A DNA stretch of 64,000 nt from Psychroflexus sediminis (GCF_900099815.1 NZ_FNCW01000004.1:124001-188000), one strand, 5' to 3'; positions 35,297 to 43,098 are shown, counted from the first letter of the stretch. The notes: generated by a model not told the origin, from the sequence alone. Program-made: numbers and translations.

Positions 35297-35773
35297 AGGT
35301 TAAGTTTTAGGTCATTTTATTTGCTTCTTATTCTTTTTGAAATTGAAGCACGTAAGCTGCTAATCATTTCAGCCAACTCAACTAAGTATTCGCGATTTGT
35401 TTCATTAGTCTCTTGACTCATATAGTTTCTTTGGAAAGCTTTGTACTGCAAGACACACATTCATGTAAGCTGTGATAAGCATTTCCAAGATAATTATAAA
35501 ATTGTTTATCTGTTCCAGCTGAGCCTTCTGCGATATTTAAAGCTATGGAATCACTCGCTCTTTTGAATTGGGAAGTCAATTTGAATCGCTCTTCTCTAGG
35601 AAAACTTTTCGTTTGCTGATGAACAACTTCACCAAACTCCATTGCTTTTTGATAGACTTTCAAATCCTCAAATTTAAAATGATACTTGAAATTCTTCATT
35701 TCTTAACTATTTTTCCTACTACCTAACACCCCTCTCCTACAACCTCCCACCTAAACCCTATCACCTAAAACCT
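35284..35773. repeat. Inverted repeats bounding four-helix-bundle cassette 2
   Basis: AGGTTGTAGGA (35284-35294) is the exact reverse complement of TCCTACAACCT (35735-35745). A second pair, AAGTTTTAGGT (35303-35313) against ACCTAAAACCT (35763-35773), matches at 10 of 11. The right flank holds several CCTA/CCCACC-type short repeats that run on towards the end of the dehydrogenase gene. Confidence 0.65.
35318..35699 (-). pseudogene. Four-helix-bundle gene, cassette 2, with a -1 frameshift
   Basis: The frame from ATG 35699 gives 93 residues (FEDLKVYQKAMEFGEVVHQQ, IALNIAEGSAGTDKQFYNYL, ECVSCSTK) and stops at 35418. In the next frame homology continues at once: KAFQRNYMSQETNETNREYL and a helix ending RIRSK with a stop at 35318-35320. 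One missing A in the AAA run near 35440 explains it. This could be a real mutation, a slippage site or a sequencing error. Paralogous to cassette 1. Confidence 0.8.
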
Positions 35774-35778
35774 TCTAT

Positions 35779-36951
35779 TTAAAACCTCCCACCTTCCTTC
35801 GCCATCTTCCTCAACAGAGGACTACACCGGTATCTGTCTTCTCTATAGATATCGTAAAGGTGATCCATTTGTTCTACGCACCAAGTTATACCTTTTTCAT
35901 TAGCCCATTTTAAAAGTCCCTTAGGATAATTCACGCCTTTGGTCATCGCCAGATCAATGTCTTTGGCCGAGGCAATGCTTAAGAATAAAGCATCTGCTGC
36001 CTCATTGATAAGCATAACCAATACGCGATCAAAAATCTTCTGACCCATTTCTCGATCTTTTACAGGAGCTGCTTTTTGAGCATTTCCGTCATAATTATAA
36101 AACCCTTTTCCTGACTTGCGGCCTAAATAGCCTGCCTCCTCAAAGCGCTTCTGAGTAAAAGAAGGTTTATATCTTGGATCGTAGTAAAAGGCTTTGAATA
36201 CAATTTCAGTCACTGTATAATTCACATCGTTACCAATAAAATCCATCAACTGAAAAGGCCCCATTTTAAAACTGCCAAATTCTTTCATCGCCCAATCAAT
36301 CGTTGCGAAACCAGCTTCTCCTTCGGGAACACCTGCAAAACGCTCTTCGTATATTCTTAAGGCTTCACCATAGAACGGACGTGCGACTCGATTCACAATA
36401 AAGCCAGGGGTATCCTGAGCTTTTACGGGGACTTTCTTCCAGTCCTGAATCGTTGAAAAGACCTTATCAAAAACCTCCTGAGACGTTTGTACTGCAGGCA
36501 CAATTTCTACCAAAGGCATCAATGGCGCTGGATTGAAAAAGTGAACCCCAATACATCGCTCTGGGTACTCCAAAGCTGAAGCGATAGAAGCTATTGATAA
36601 AGAAGAAGTATTGCTGGCGATAATTGCTTCTTTACTTTGATAGCTTTCGAGCTCCTTAAACACCTTTTGCTTAATTTCCAGATTTTCAATGATGGCTTCT
36701 ATGGTTAAGTCAGCCTTGGCAAGGGACTTTAAGTTTTCCTCATAGGAGATATTAGACTGAATCCTGTTTTTTTCGGTTTCATCGATTCTTCCTTTTTCAA
36801 TCAATCGGTTTAATATGTTCTCCAAAGCCTGTTTGGCTTTATCCAAGGCTTCCCGTTTTGTATCGTAAAGCTGGACCTGGCAACCCGCCGTTGCCGCGAC
36901 CTGTGCAATGCCGCTTCCCATGGTGCCGCTTCCTATTATGGCTACTTTCAT
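35779..36951 (-). CDS. paaH: 3-hydroxyacyl-CoA dehydrogenase (PaaH-like)
   Basis: 390 residues. NAD-binding GSGTMGSGIAQVAA at the N-terminus, IASNTSSLSI and GVHFFNPAPLMPLVEIVPA with the catalytic His, then two C-terminal helical domains (MGPFQLMDFIGNDV; GVNYPKGLLKWA). Oxidises 3-hydroxyadipyl-CoA in the phenylacetate route. The last codons (KEGGRF) lie in GGTGGGAGGTT sequence also found in the adjoining repeat, so the extreme C-terminus may have been changed by the insertion. Confidence 0.9.
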   Translation of the reverse strand: MKVAIIGSGTMGSGIAQVAATAGCQVQLYDTKREALDKAKQALENILNRLIEKGRIDETEKNRIQSNISYEENLKSLAKADLTIEAIIENLEIKQKVFKELESYQSKEAIIASNTSSLSIASIASALEYPERCIGVHFFNPAPLMPLVEIVPAVQTSQEVFDKVFSTIQDWKKVPVKAQDTPGFIVNRVARPFYGEALRIYEERFAGVPEGEAGFATIDWAMKEFGSFKMGPFQLMDFIGNDVNYTVTEIVFKAFYYDPRYKPSFTQKRFEEAGYLGRKSGKGFYNYDGNAQKAAPVKDREMGQKIFDRVLVMLINEAADALFLSIASAKDIDLAMTKGVNYPKGLLKWANEKGITWCVEQMDHLYDIYREDRYRCSPLLRKMAKEGGRF

Positions 36952-36981
36952 TAATATTTTGTATTTATTATTTCAAAATTG

Positions 36982-37410
36982 TTATTTCAAATTTTTAAGT
37001 TCCTTTTAAAGTGATTTTTTATTTCAATCCATTTTTCTTTTTAGAAGTAGCAATGCTTTTTGAAAAGATCTTAATTAATTCTTCCGCTTCTTCTATTAAA
37101 GTTTTAATTGATTCAGTTTCGTGATATAATTCAGATTTCTGTTGAATAAGCAAATTTGTTTTAGACTCTTTTAATTCTTTTAAACAAATTTGCATCTTGA
37201 AGATATAATCTTTGAATGATGAACCTCCAAGGGCTTCAGAATAATTTAAAGCCACACTTGTTGAAGATCTGATTAACTGACTATTCATATGCTCAGAGGC
37301 AAACGACTTCTGTGCTTTATTCGTTAGTTTAATGCATTCTACTGCAAAATCTATTAATCTGTTTTCTAATTCCGAAGCTGTCATAATTAGTTATTTAAAA
37401 TTTGAAATAA
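36982..37410. repeat. Inverted repeats bounding four-helix-bundle cassette 3
   Basis: TTATTTCAAATTTT (36982-36995) and its exact reverse complement AAAATTTGAAATAA (37397-37410) enclose the gene at 37019. Further ATTTCAAAAT-type copies lie beside each arm. The sequence is AT-rich, so chance contributes. Confidence 0.55.
37019..37384 (-). CDS. Four-helix-bundle protein, cassette 3
   Basis: 121 residues, all alpha. MTASELENRLIDFAVECIKL, SQLIRSSTSVALNYSEALGGSS and FKDYIFKMQICLKELKES mark the S23-like family, but in a different subfamily from cassettes 1 and 2. A Lys-rich tail follows. It separates paaG from paaH on the same strand. Function unknown. Confidence 0.85.
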   Translation of the reverse strand: MTASELENRLIDFAVECIKLTNKAQKSFASEHMNSQLIRSSTSVALNYSEALGGSSFKDYIFKMQICLKELKESKTNLLIQQKSELYHETESIKTLIEEAEELIKIFSKSIATSKKKNGLK

Positions 37411-37435
37411 AAAATAATGAATTTAAATTTTGAAA

Positions 37436-38218
37436 TTAATGTCCTTTAAACTTCGCCTCTCTCTTCTCCATAAATGCGGATACCCCTTCTTCATAATCTT
37501 CTGTATTGGCGGCGGCGATTTGGTATTCAGACTCCAGAGCGAGTTGATCTTCAAGTGAATTGTTGAAAGACTTGTTCAGTGCTTTTTTGGTATAAGCCAA
37601 AGCTTTGGTTGGCATTTTGGCCAGCTTTTCAGCTAACTGCTCTACTTCAGCCTGGTAGGTTTCTGCTGAAAAATATTTATAAATCATCCCCATGCGTTCT
37701 GCTTCCACGGCATCCACCTTATCCCCTAGCATAGCTAAAGCAGAGGCTCTCTGAAAACCGATAAGTCTGGGGAGGAAAAAGGTTCCGGCCGAATCGGGTA
37801 TCAGTCCAATTTTTGAAAAGGCCTGTATAAAACTGGCTTGTTCGATGGCAACAACAATATCGCAAGCTAAAGCGATGTTGGCTCCTGCACCAGCAGCTAC
37901 CCCATTGACAGCAGCGATGACCGGTTTTTCGATATTTCGAATTCTGGTTATGATAGGATTGTAATGATCCTCCAATATTTGCTTAAAGCCAGGATGCTGG
38001 TCCGGATCTGTAATTTCCTGGATATCCTGACCTGCACAAAAAGCTTTTCCTTCCCCAGTTAAAACGATAGCTCTTACCTCATCGTTTCGGATGCAGTCAT
38101 CAAGGGTTTTCTGCAAAGCAAAAGCCATTTCCCGATTGAAACTGTTGAATTTACGGGGTCTATTAAAACTGATGTAAGCAACCTGATTTTGAATAGTGAG
38201 TAATATACTGGAATCCAT
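37436..38218 (-). CDS. paaG: Enoyl-CoA hydratase/isomerase, PaaG-like
   Basis: 260 residues of the crotonase fold. FCAGQDIQEI and VNGVAAGAGANIALACDIVVA form the CoA and oxyanion sites, and GLIPDSAGTFFLPRLIG carries the PDSxGT pattern of PaaG, which isomerises 1,2-epoxyphenylacetyl-CoA to oxepin-CoA. Twelve bases after the 98-residue gene upstream, so same operon. Confidence 0.87.
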   Translation of the reverse strand: MDSSILLTIQNQVAYISFNRPRKFNSFNREMAFALQKTLDDCIRNDEVRAIVLTGEGKAFCAGQDIQEITDPDQHPGFKQILEDHYNPIITRIRNIEKPVIAAVNGVAAGAGANIALACDIVVAIEQASFIQAFSKIGLIPDSAGTFFLPRLIGFQRASALAMLGDKVDAVEAERMGMIYKYFSAETYQAEVEQLAEKLAKMPTKALAYTKKALNKSFNNSLEDQLALESEYQIAAANTEDYEEGVSAFMEKREAKFKGH

Positions 38219-38230
38219 AAGTTTATATTT

Positions 38231-38527
38231 TTAGTGATTTTTAAGCTGAAAAGTTACAAAATTAGGATGTAAAACCTCTTTGAAATGAGATTGACTCAGC
38301 TTTAATCCATCTAAGTGATCTTTACCGAAAGTGCTGAAAAACAAATCCCAGGAATAAGCCCCGGTTAGGGATTGAAGCATATGTTGGAGCTCTTCTTCCG
38401 TCTGCTTCAGCAGTGGAAGAAAGCGACTGCCGAAAGCCTGCCTGCGTTCCTTGGAAAGGCAGGCCTGACCCTCGTCCCCAATGCTATGGGGATGGGGTAA
38501 CCGCCAAAAAGAACTTAGATAAGACAT
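38231..38527 (-). CDS. Small paa-operon protein carrying a palindromic-repeat insert
   Basis: 98 residues, family not recognised. The second half (ALTGAYSWDLF-like SLTGAYSWDLFFSTFGKDH, then QSHFKEVLHPNFVTFQLKNH) looks like a normal folded protein. Residues of about 11-33 translate the palindromic repeat at 38436-38492 and are Arg/Gly-rich with no structure expected. Its ATG overlaps the paaD end by 13 bases and it ends 12 bases before paaG, so it is an operon member. It could be a real small Paa accessory protein or a decaying gene. Confidence 0.6.
   Translation of the reverse strand: MSYLSSFWRLPHPHSIGDEGQACLSKERRQAFGSRFLPLLKQTEEELQHMLQSLTGAYSWDLFFSTFGKDHLDGLKLSQSHFKEVLHPNFVTFQLKNH
38436..38492. 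repeat. Palindromic element inside a coding frame
   Basis: Two hairpins: GCCTGCCT (38436-38443) / AGGCAGGC (38457-38464), and TCCCCA (38475-38480) / TGGGGA (38487-38492). The loop GCGTTCCTTGG of the first also occurs in the element at 40238. Confidence 0.8.
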
Positions 38528-39015
38528 TTAAAATAATCGAAGGTTTCTTCGCAGTCCTCGCATTTAAACATCGCCTTGCAGGCCGTGGAGCCAAACTGAC
38601 TTACCAACCTCGTGTTTTTGGATTCGCATTGCGGGCAAGGAATGACGCGCTTGTTACCTAGCAGGGCGTCTTTGTCTGACGTCGCGTCCATGGGAGGAGC
38701 GATACCGTAATCCTTGAGTGCTTTTTTGCCCTCTTCAGTCATCCAGTCTGTGGTCCAGGCAGGTGATAAAATGAGTTTAACTTGAGGGGTGTAGCCGTGT
38801 TTTGTGAGCTCGGTTTTGATATCGTCACCGATGACATCCATAGCAGGGCATCCGCTGTAGGTAGGCGTAATTTCAACTTTAACCTCTTTATTGGGCAATA
38901 TTTTTGCGGAACGAACAACGCCTAAATCGATAATAGACAATACAGGAATCTCAGGATCGGGAACCGATTTCAGAATCTCATGTAACTCACTATCTATGTC
39001 TACGTCCTGCGTCAT
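38515..39015 (-). CDS. paaD: Phenylacetyl-CoA epoxidase maturation subunit PaaD
   Basis: 166 residues. The N-terminal DUF59/MIP18 domain (VPDPEIPVLSIIDLGVVR ... TYSGCPAMDVIGDDI) is related to Fe-S assembly factors. The C-terminal zinc ribbon has Cys pairs in PCPQCESKNT and FKCEDCEETF, plus C in STACKAMF. PaaD is thought to help mature the Fe-S centre of PaaE or the di-iron centre of PaaA. Confidence 0.92.
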   Translation of the reverse strand: MTQDVDIDSELHEILKSVPDPEIPVLSIIDLGVVRSAKILPNKEVKVEITPTYSGCPAMDVIGDDIKTELTKHGYTPQVKLILSPAWTTDWMTEEGKKALKDYGIAPPMDATSDKDALLGNKRVIPCPQCESKNTRLVSQFGSTACKAMFKCEDCEETFDYFKCLI

Positions 39016-39132
39016 AAGTTAGTTATTGGTTGTTAGCTTTTTTGTGGATAGTTATTGGTAACTCAATTAATTCAAGGCTCTTTCTCTAGTATCAAATATT
39101 GAACTTCTAATATCTAATTTCTAACCTCTACT

Positions 39133-39888
39133 CTACCACTTCATATCTGGATAGGTTCTCTGCATATACTGCATATCTGATAGTATAAAACCCATATGCT
39201 CCGTGTGAATTCCATTTTTTCCTCCTTTCTGAAAATATTTTACATCTGGAATATTTAGTGTAGCTTCTTTGAGTAAAGCAGTTATCGTCTCGTAGTAGGC
39301 TGTTTTAAAAATTGTCACATCAACACCGTAGCCTGCTTCTGCCACTTTCTTATCATGGTCTGTCATATGAAATAGCTCGTCGGTATATACCCACAAATCA
39401 TCAACCGCTTTCTGAGCTTTCTGCTTGCTTTCCTCCGTTCCATCGCCCAGTCTTTTGAGCCAGTCTCCGGAAAAACGCTTGTGATAAGACACTTCCTTCA
39501 GGCTTTTTTTAGCGATCGCCTGAAAATTAACGTTTTTTGAATTTTCTAATTCCTTCAAAAGCATAAAATGGAAAACGTCAAAGAAATATTGTCTCACAAT
39601 GATATAGGCAAAATCCGTGTTGGGTTGCTCGACCAACAGCACATTTTTGTACTCGCGCTCTGTTCTTAAAAAGGCAACATCATCTTCGGTTATATCTTTT
39701 GAGGAAAGTTCGGCAACGTACTGGTAGTAACTTCGAGTCTGGCCCAGTAAATCCAGAGCCATATTGGTCATGGCAATATCCGTTTCGAGGGTTGGTCCAT
39801 GACCACAAAGTTCAGAAATCCGCTGACCTAAAATCAGAGAGTTATCGGCAATCCCGTAGATATATTGAATTAAATTTTCGTTTGTCAT
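39133..39888 (-). CDS. paaC: Phenylacetyl-CoA epoxidase structural subunit PaaC
   Basis: 251 residues of a ferritin-like fold without full iron ligands; it pairs with PaaA and holds the complex together. GQRISELCGHGPTLETDIA, ALDLLGQTRSYYQY and KEVSYHKRFSGDWLKRLGDG are family signatures. Upstream paaB is 39 bases away; a 117-base spacer with short repeats separates it from paaD. Confidence 0.93.
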   Translation of the reverse strand: MTNENLIQYIYGIADNSLILGQRISELCGHGPTLETDIAMTNMALDLLGQTRSYYQYVAELSSKDITEDDVAFLRTEREYKNVLLVEQPNTDFAYIIVRQYFFDVFHFMLLKELENSKNVNFQAIAKKSLKEVSYHKRFSGDWLKRLGDGTEESKQKAQKAVDDLWVYTDELFHMTDHDKKVAEAGYGVDVTIFKTAYYETITALLKEATLNIPDVKYFQKGGKNGIHTEHMGFILSDMQYMQRTYPDMKW

Positions 39889-39927
39889 GTACTTAAATCT
39901 TTAAAATTAGAATAGCCTGTTTACCCA

Positions 39928-40212
39928 CTACATATGCTCTATGTCGTCTGGCAATTCGTAAAATGTAGGGTGGCGATAAGCTTTGTCGGCTGCAGGCTCA
40001 AACATTTCTCCATTTTCATCTGGATTTGAGGCCTTTATATTTTTGGATTCTACCACCCAAATGCTTACACCTTCACTGCGTCTTGTGTAAACATCTCTTG
40101 CATTTTTAAGAGCCATATCGGCATCTGGAGCATGTAAACTCCCGAAGTGGCGGTGTTCCAGTCCATTTTTACTTCTAACGAAAACTTCCCAAAGTGGCCA
40201 GTTTTTTTTCAT
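39928..40212 (-). CDS. paaB: Phenylacetyl-CoA epoxidase subunit PaaB
   Basis: 94 residues: WPLWEVFVRSKNGLEHRHFGSLHAPDAD and ALKNARDVYTRRSEGVSIWVV match PaaB, which bridges PaaAC heterodimers. Between paaC and paaA on the same strand. Confidence 0.94.
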   Translation of the reverse strand: MKKNWPLWEVFVRSKNGLEHRHFGSLHAPDADMALKNARDVYTRRSEGVSIWVVESKNIKASNPDENGEMFEPAADKAYRHPTFYELPDDIEHM

Positions 40213-40229
40213 AGTATTTGTTTTTTATA

Positions 40230-40272
40230 GTCGTGAGCCTGCCAGCGTTCCTTGGCTAAGGCAGGTCGTGAG
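40230..40272. repeat. Short palindromic element with 8-base direct repeats
   Basis: A 27-base element (40238-40264; CCTGCC ... loop with GCGTTCCTTGG ... GGCAG) lies between two exact copies of GTCGTGAG (40230-40237 and 40265-40272). It is the close relative of the element at 38436-38464. Confidence 0.7.
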
Positions 40273-40337
40273 TCAAAATTAAAAATTATTCTCTTTTCTC
40301 TTTTTTCTCTCCTCACTCCTCTTTGATCTCAATACAC

Positions 40338-40372
40338 CTTACTTTGTACTTCTTACTTTGTACTTCTTACTT
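40338..40372. repeat. 14-base tandem repeat, 2.5 copies
   Basis: CTTACTTTGTACTT occurs twice in a row, followed by half a third copy, directly after the paaA stop codon. Confidence 0.85.
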
Positions 40373-40373
40373 A

Positions 40374-41342
40374 TCATACCGCTTCTTTTACTTCTTTTTC
40401 AGTTTGTTTGTCTGCGTAAGCAATGGCTGCATCTCTTACCCATTCACCCTTATCCCAGGCATTTTTTCTGGCTGAAATACGTTCTTTATTGCACATGCCG
40501 TGACCTTTAACAACCTGCCAAAACTCTTCCCAGTCGATTTCTCCAAAGTCATAATGACCGGTTTCATTATTGTATTTCAAGTCTTCATCCGGTACTTTAA
40601 GGCCAAGAATATCAGCCTGAGGAACCGTTTGGTCTATAAACTGCTGACGTAATTCGTCATTGGTTTTACGTTTTAATTTCCATTTCATGGACTGTTCTGT
40701 ATGCGTAGACTCGTCATCTGTAGGGCCAAGCATCATTAATGAGGGCCACCACCAACGGTTTAACGCATCCTGTGCCATATCTTTTTGTTCCTGGGTTCCG
40801 TTGCAAAGCGTCATCATGATTTCATAGCCCTGTCTTTGGTGGAAACTCTCTTCCTTACAAACCCTTACCATAGCTCTGGCATAAGGTCCAAAAGAGGTAC
40901 TGCACAAGGGCACCTGATTGATGATTGCTGCACCGTCGACCAACCAGCCAATCGCTCCTATATCTGCCCAAGTAAGTGTTGGATAATTGAAAATACTTGA
41001 ATATTTAGCCTTTCCTGAATGCAGTTGATGGTATAGTTCCTCTCTGGAAATTCCCAGAGTTTCACAGGCAGAATATAGATAAAGTCCGTGTCCGGCCTCA
41101 TCCTGAACTTTTGCCAGCAGGGCTACCTTTCTTCTTAAAGAAGGTGCTCTGGTAATCCAGTTTCCTTCCGGCAGCATCCCGACAATTTCGGAATGCGCAT
41201 GCTGGGAAATTTGACGAATATGTGTTTTTCTATATTTCTCCGGCATCCAGTCTTTTGGCTCGATTTTTTCATCACGAGCAATCTTTGCTTCAAAAATATC
41301 TTCTAAGCTTTTCATCTGTTCTTTTTCTTTCATATTTTCCAT
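40374..41342 (-). CDS. paaA: Phenylacetyl-CoA 1,2-epoxidase catalytic subunit PaaA
   Basis: 322 residues. The ferritin-like di-iron enzyme that epoxidises the ring of phenylacetyl-CoA. Ligand regions [21 protein letters not shown] and [19 protein letters not shown] each carry ExxH. The C-terminal region [19 protein letters not shown] is typical. The gene follows paaE by 24 bases. Confidence 0.95.
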   Translation of the reverse strand: MENMKEKEQMKSLEDIFEAKIARDEKIEPKDWMPEKYRKTHIRQISQHAHSEIVGMLPEGNWITRAPSLRRKVALLAKVQDEAGHGLYLYSACETLGISREELYHQLHSGKAKYSSIFNYPTLTWADIGAIGWLVDGAAIINQVPLCSTSFGPYARAMVRVCKEESFHQRQGYEIMMTLCNGTQEQKDMAQDALNRWWWPSLMMLGPTDDESTHTEQSMKWKLKRKTNDELRQQFIDQTVPQADILGLKVPDEDLKYNNETGHYDFGEIDWEEFWQVVKGHGMCNKERISARKNAWDKGEWVRDAAIAYADKQTEKEVKEAV

Positions 41343-41366
41343 AGTAGCTTATTTTTTCAAATTTTA

Positions 41367-42440
41367 TTAAACGTCAAAATCAACAGTTACTTTATCTGTA
41401 GTTGGTACAGATTGACAACTCAGTACCAGATTTTGAGCAACTTCGTGTTTTTCTAGAGCGTAATTCACTTTCATTTCCACATTTCCTTCCATTACCCGGC
41501 ATTTACAGGTGCTGCAAACACCACCTTTACAGGCGAAAGGGAGATCTGCTCCGGCAGCTAAGGCTGCATCCAAAATATTATCATAGGCTTTGTCCATCGC
41601 AAAATGAAATTCCTTTCCTCCATCCAAAATAGTGATTTGAGTCCCGTCCTTTCGTTTAGCCAGAGCTTCTTCGGTTCGTTTTTTGTCCTCTTCTGAAAGT
41701 CCTGAAACAAACAATTCAAAATGAATTTTATCTTCGCCCAAACCAAGTGAAGTTAACTCGTCACGGATCATAAAAATCATCTGTTCAGGTCCACAGACAA
41801 AAACATCACTTATTTCTTCGAGGTCAAAAACTGTATTGGCTAAAGCCCGTATTTTTTCAGGAGTAAACCTCCCGTTTAGCAATTCAATATCGCGTTGTTC
41901 TCTGGTTAAAAAATAGAAAATCTCAAATCTTCCGAAGTAACGATTTCTAATTTGCTCAATTTCTTCCTTGAAGATAATGGATTTAGCATTCTTATTCAAG
42001 TAAAAAAGCTTACAATTTGCCTGAGGCTCCATAGCCAGATGCGTTTTTATCATCGATAAAATGGGTGTAATCCCACTTCCTGCGGCAAAAAATAAATAGG
42101 TTTTATCGGAATCCTGCTGTATATCAACACCAAAATCACCACTAGGTGGCATTACTTCCAAAATATCATCTGCCTTCAACTTGTGATTCACATAGGTAGA
42201 AAATTTACCTTCATAAATCTGTTTAACAGCTACTTTCCACTCTTCATCTACTGGACTGGAACAAAGCGAATAGGACCTTCTTACATCCTCACCGTCGATG
42301 TCTTTTTTTAAGGTGAGATGCTGACCTGGATTGTATTTGAAATCTGGTTTCAAATCTTCAGGAATATCAAAAGTGACTACAGAACAATCTTCTGTTTCTT
42401 TGTAGACATCCTTGACTTTAATCGGAAAAAAACTCGGCAT
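41367..42440 (-). CDS. paaE: Phenylacetyl-CoA epoxidase reductase PaaE
   Basis: 357 residues. Passes electrons from NADPH via FAD and 2Fe-2S to PaaA. FAD motif RRSYSLCSSP (near 54), nucleotide loop FAAGSGITPILSMI (near 118), VCGPEQM, then a plant-type ferredoxin domain at the C-terminus with CKGGVCSTCKC and a fourth Cys in LSCQSVP. First gene after the palindromic operator, so it probably opens the operon. Confidence 0.95.
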   Translation of the reverse strand: MPSFFPIKVKDVYKETEDCSVVTFDIPEDLKPDFKYNPGQHLTLKKDIDGEDVRRSYSLCSSPVDEEWKVAVKQIYEGKFSTYVNHKLKADDILEVMPPSGDFGVDIQQDSDKTYLFFAAGSGITPILSMIKTHLAMEPQANCKLFYLNKNAKSIIFKEEIEQIRNRYFGRFEIFYFLTREQRDIELLNGRFTPEKIRALANTVFDLEEISDVFVCGPEQMIFMIRDELTSLGLGEDKIHFELFVSGLSEEDKKRTEEALAKRKDGTQITILDGGKEFHFAMDKAYDNILDAALAAGADLPFACKGGVCSTCKCRVMEGNVEMKVNYALEKHEVAQNLVLSCQSVPTTDKVTVDFDV

Positions 42441-42458
42441 TTATTACTGATTTAATAA

Positions 42459-42480
42459 CAAAACTAACGTTTGTTAGTTT
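42459..42480 (-). promoter_or_regulatory. TetR-type operator overlapping a -7 element upstream of paaE
   Basis: AAACTAAC GTTT GTTAGTTT (42461-42480) is a perfect palindrome with 8-base arms and a 4-base centre, typical of TetR-family sites. The minus-strand -7 match TAGTTTTG covers 42459-42466 and overlaps it, 19 bases before the paaE ATG. Binding there would block transcription. The TetR gene at 44892 is the natural candidate. Confidence 0.65.
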
Positions 42481-42533
42481 AGGTTTTAAAAAATTGGTGT
42501 TAAATTATTGAAGCCGGATAACATATTGGTGGC

Positions 42534-43094
42534 TTAGAGGTAATATTCAACCTTAGCTTCTATCGGCGTCTTGCGTTCACCTTCTTCAGGTTCGCCATCA
42601 TATTTCCCCATATAGAAAAATCCTAAACAAGATTCTCCTTCCTTTAAATTGAAAAAATCACTAACCAGGTCTTTATAAGAGGGTGAGCTCCAGTAAGCTC
42701 CAATATGCAGTTCGGTACAGGCCAGCCAGATGTTTTGCACGGCAATAGCTACAGCAGAAATCTCCTCCCATTCCGGAGGCTGTCCATTCGGACTTCTTTG
42801 CATACAGATAGCAATTACTGTATGAGATTCTTCAAACTTGGAGACTATTTTTTTTCTTTTGAATGCCGAAGGCTTGGCCTCAGCTTCAGCGTTTTTATCA
42901 GCAAGAAAATCTGCTAATTTTAACTTAGCACCCCCCTGCACAACCTTAAAACGCCAAGGCTCGGTCTTTTTATGAGTAGGAGCCCAGTTGGCTGAAGACA
43001 GGATTTTATCTAATTCTTCCTTAAGAATAGGCTCCTTGTTATACTGTTTTGGAAAGACGGATCTTCTTTTTTTTATAAGCTCAAATAGGTCCAT
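42534..43094 (-). CDS. Nitroreductase family protein
   Basis: 186 residues of the FMN-dependent nitroreductase fold: FELIKKRRSVFPKQY at the start, SSANWAPTHKKTEPWRFKVV for FMN binding and LACTELHIGAYWSSP. NAD(P)H-dependent reduction of an unknown substrate. It starts 4 bases after the DegT gene, so it is the last gene of a three-gene unit, although its family has no obvious glycan role. Confidence 0.87.
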   Translation of the reverse strand: MDLFELIKKRRSVFPKQYNKEPILKEELDKILSSANWAPTHKKTEPWRFKVVQGGAKLKLADFLADKNAEAEAKPSAFKRKKIVSKFEESHTVIAICMQRSPNGQPPEWEEISAVAIAVQNIWLACTELHIGAYWSSPSYKDLVSDFFNLKEGESCLGFFYMGKYDGEPEEGERKTPIEAKVEYYL

Positions 43095-43098
43095 AGTT

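Noticed and set aside
40338-40372. Tandem repeat considered as a CRISPR array
   Set aside because: The units are 14 bases and adjoin without spacers, and no cas gene is in the window.
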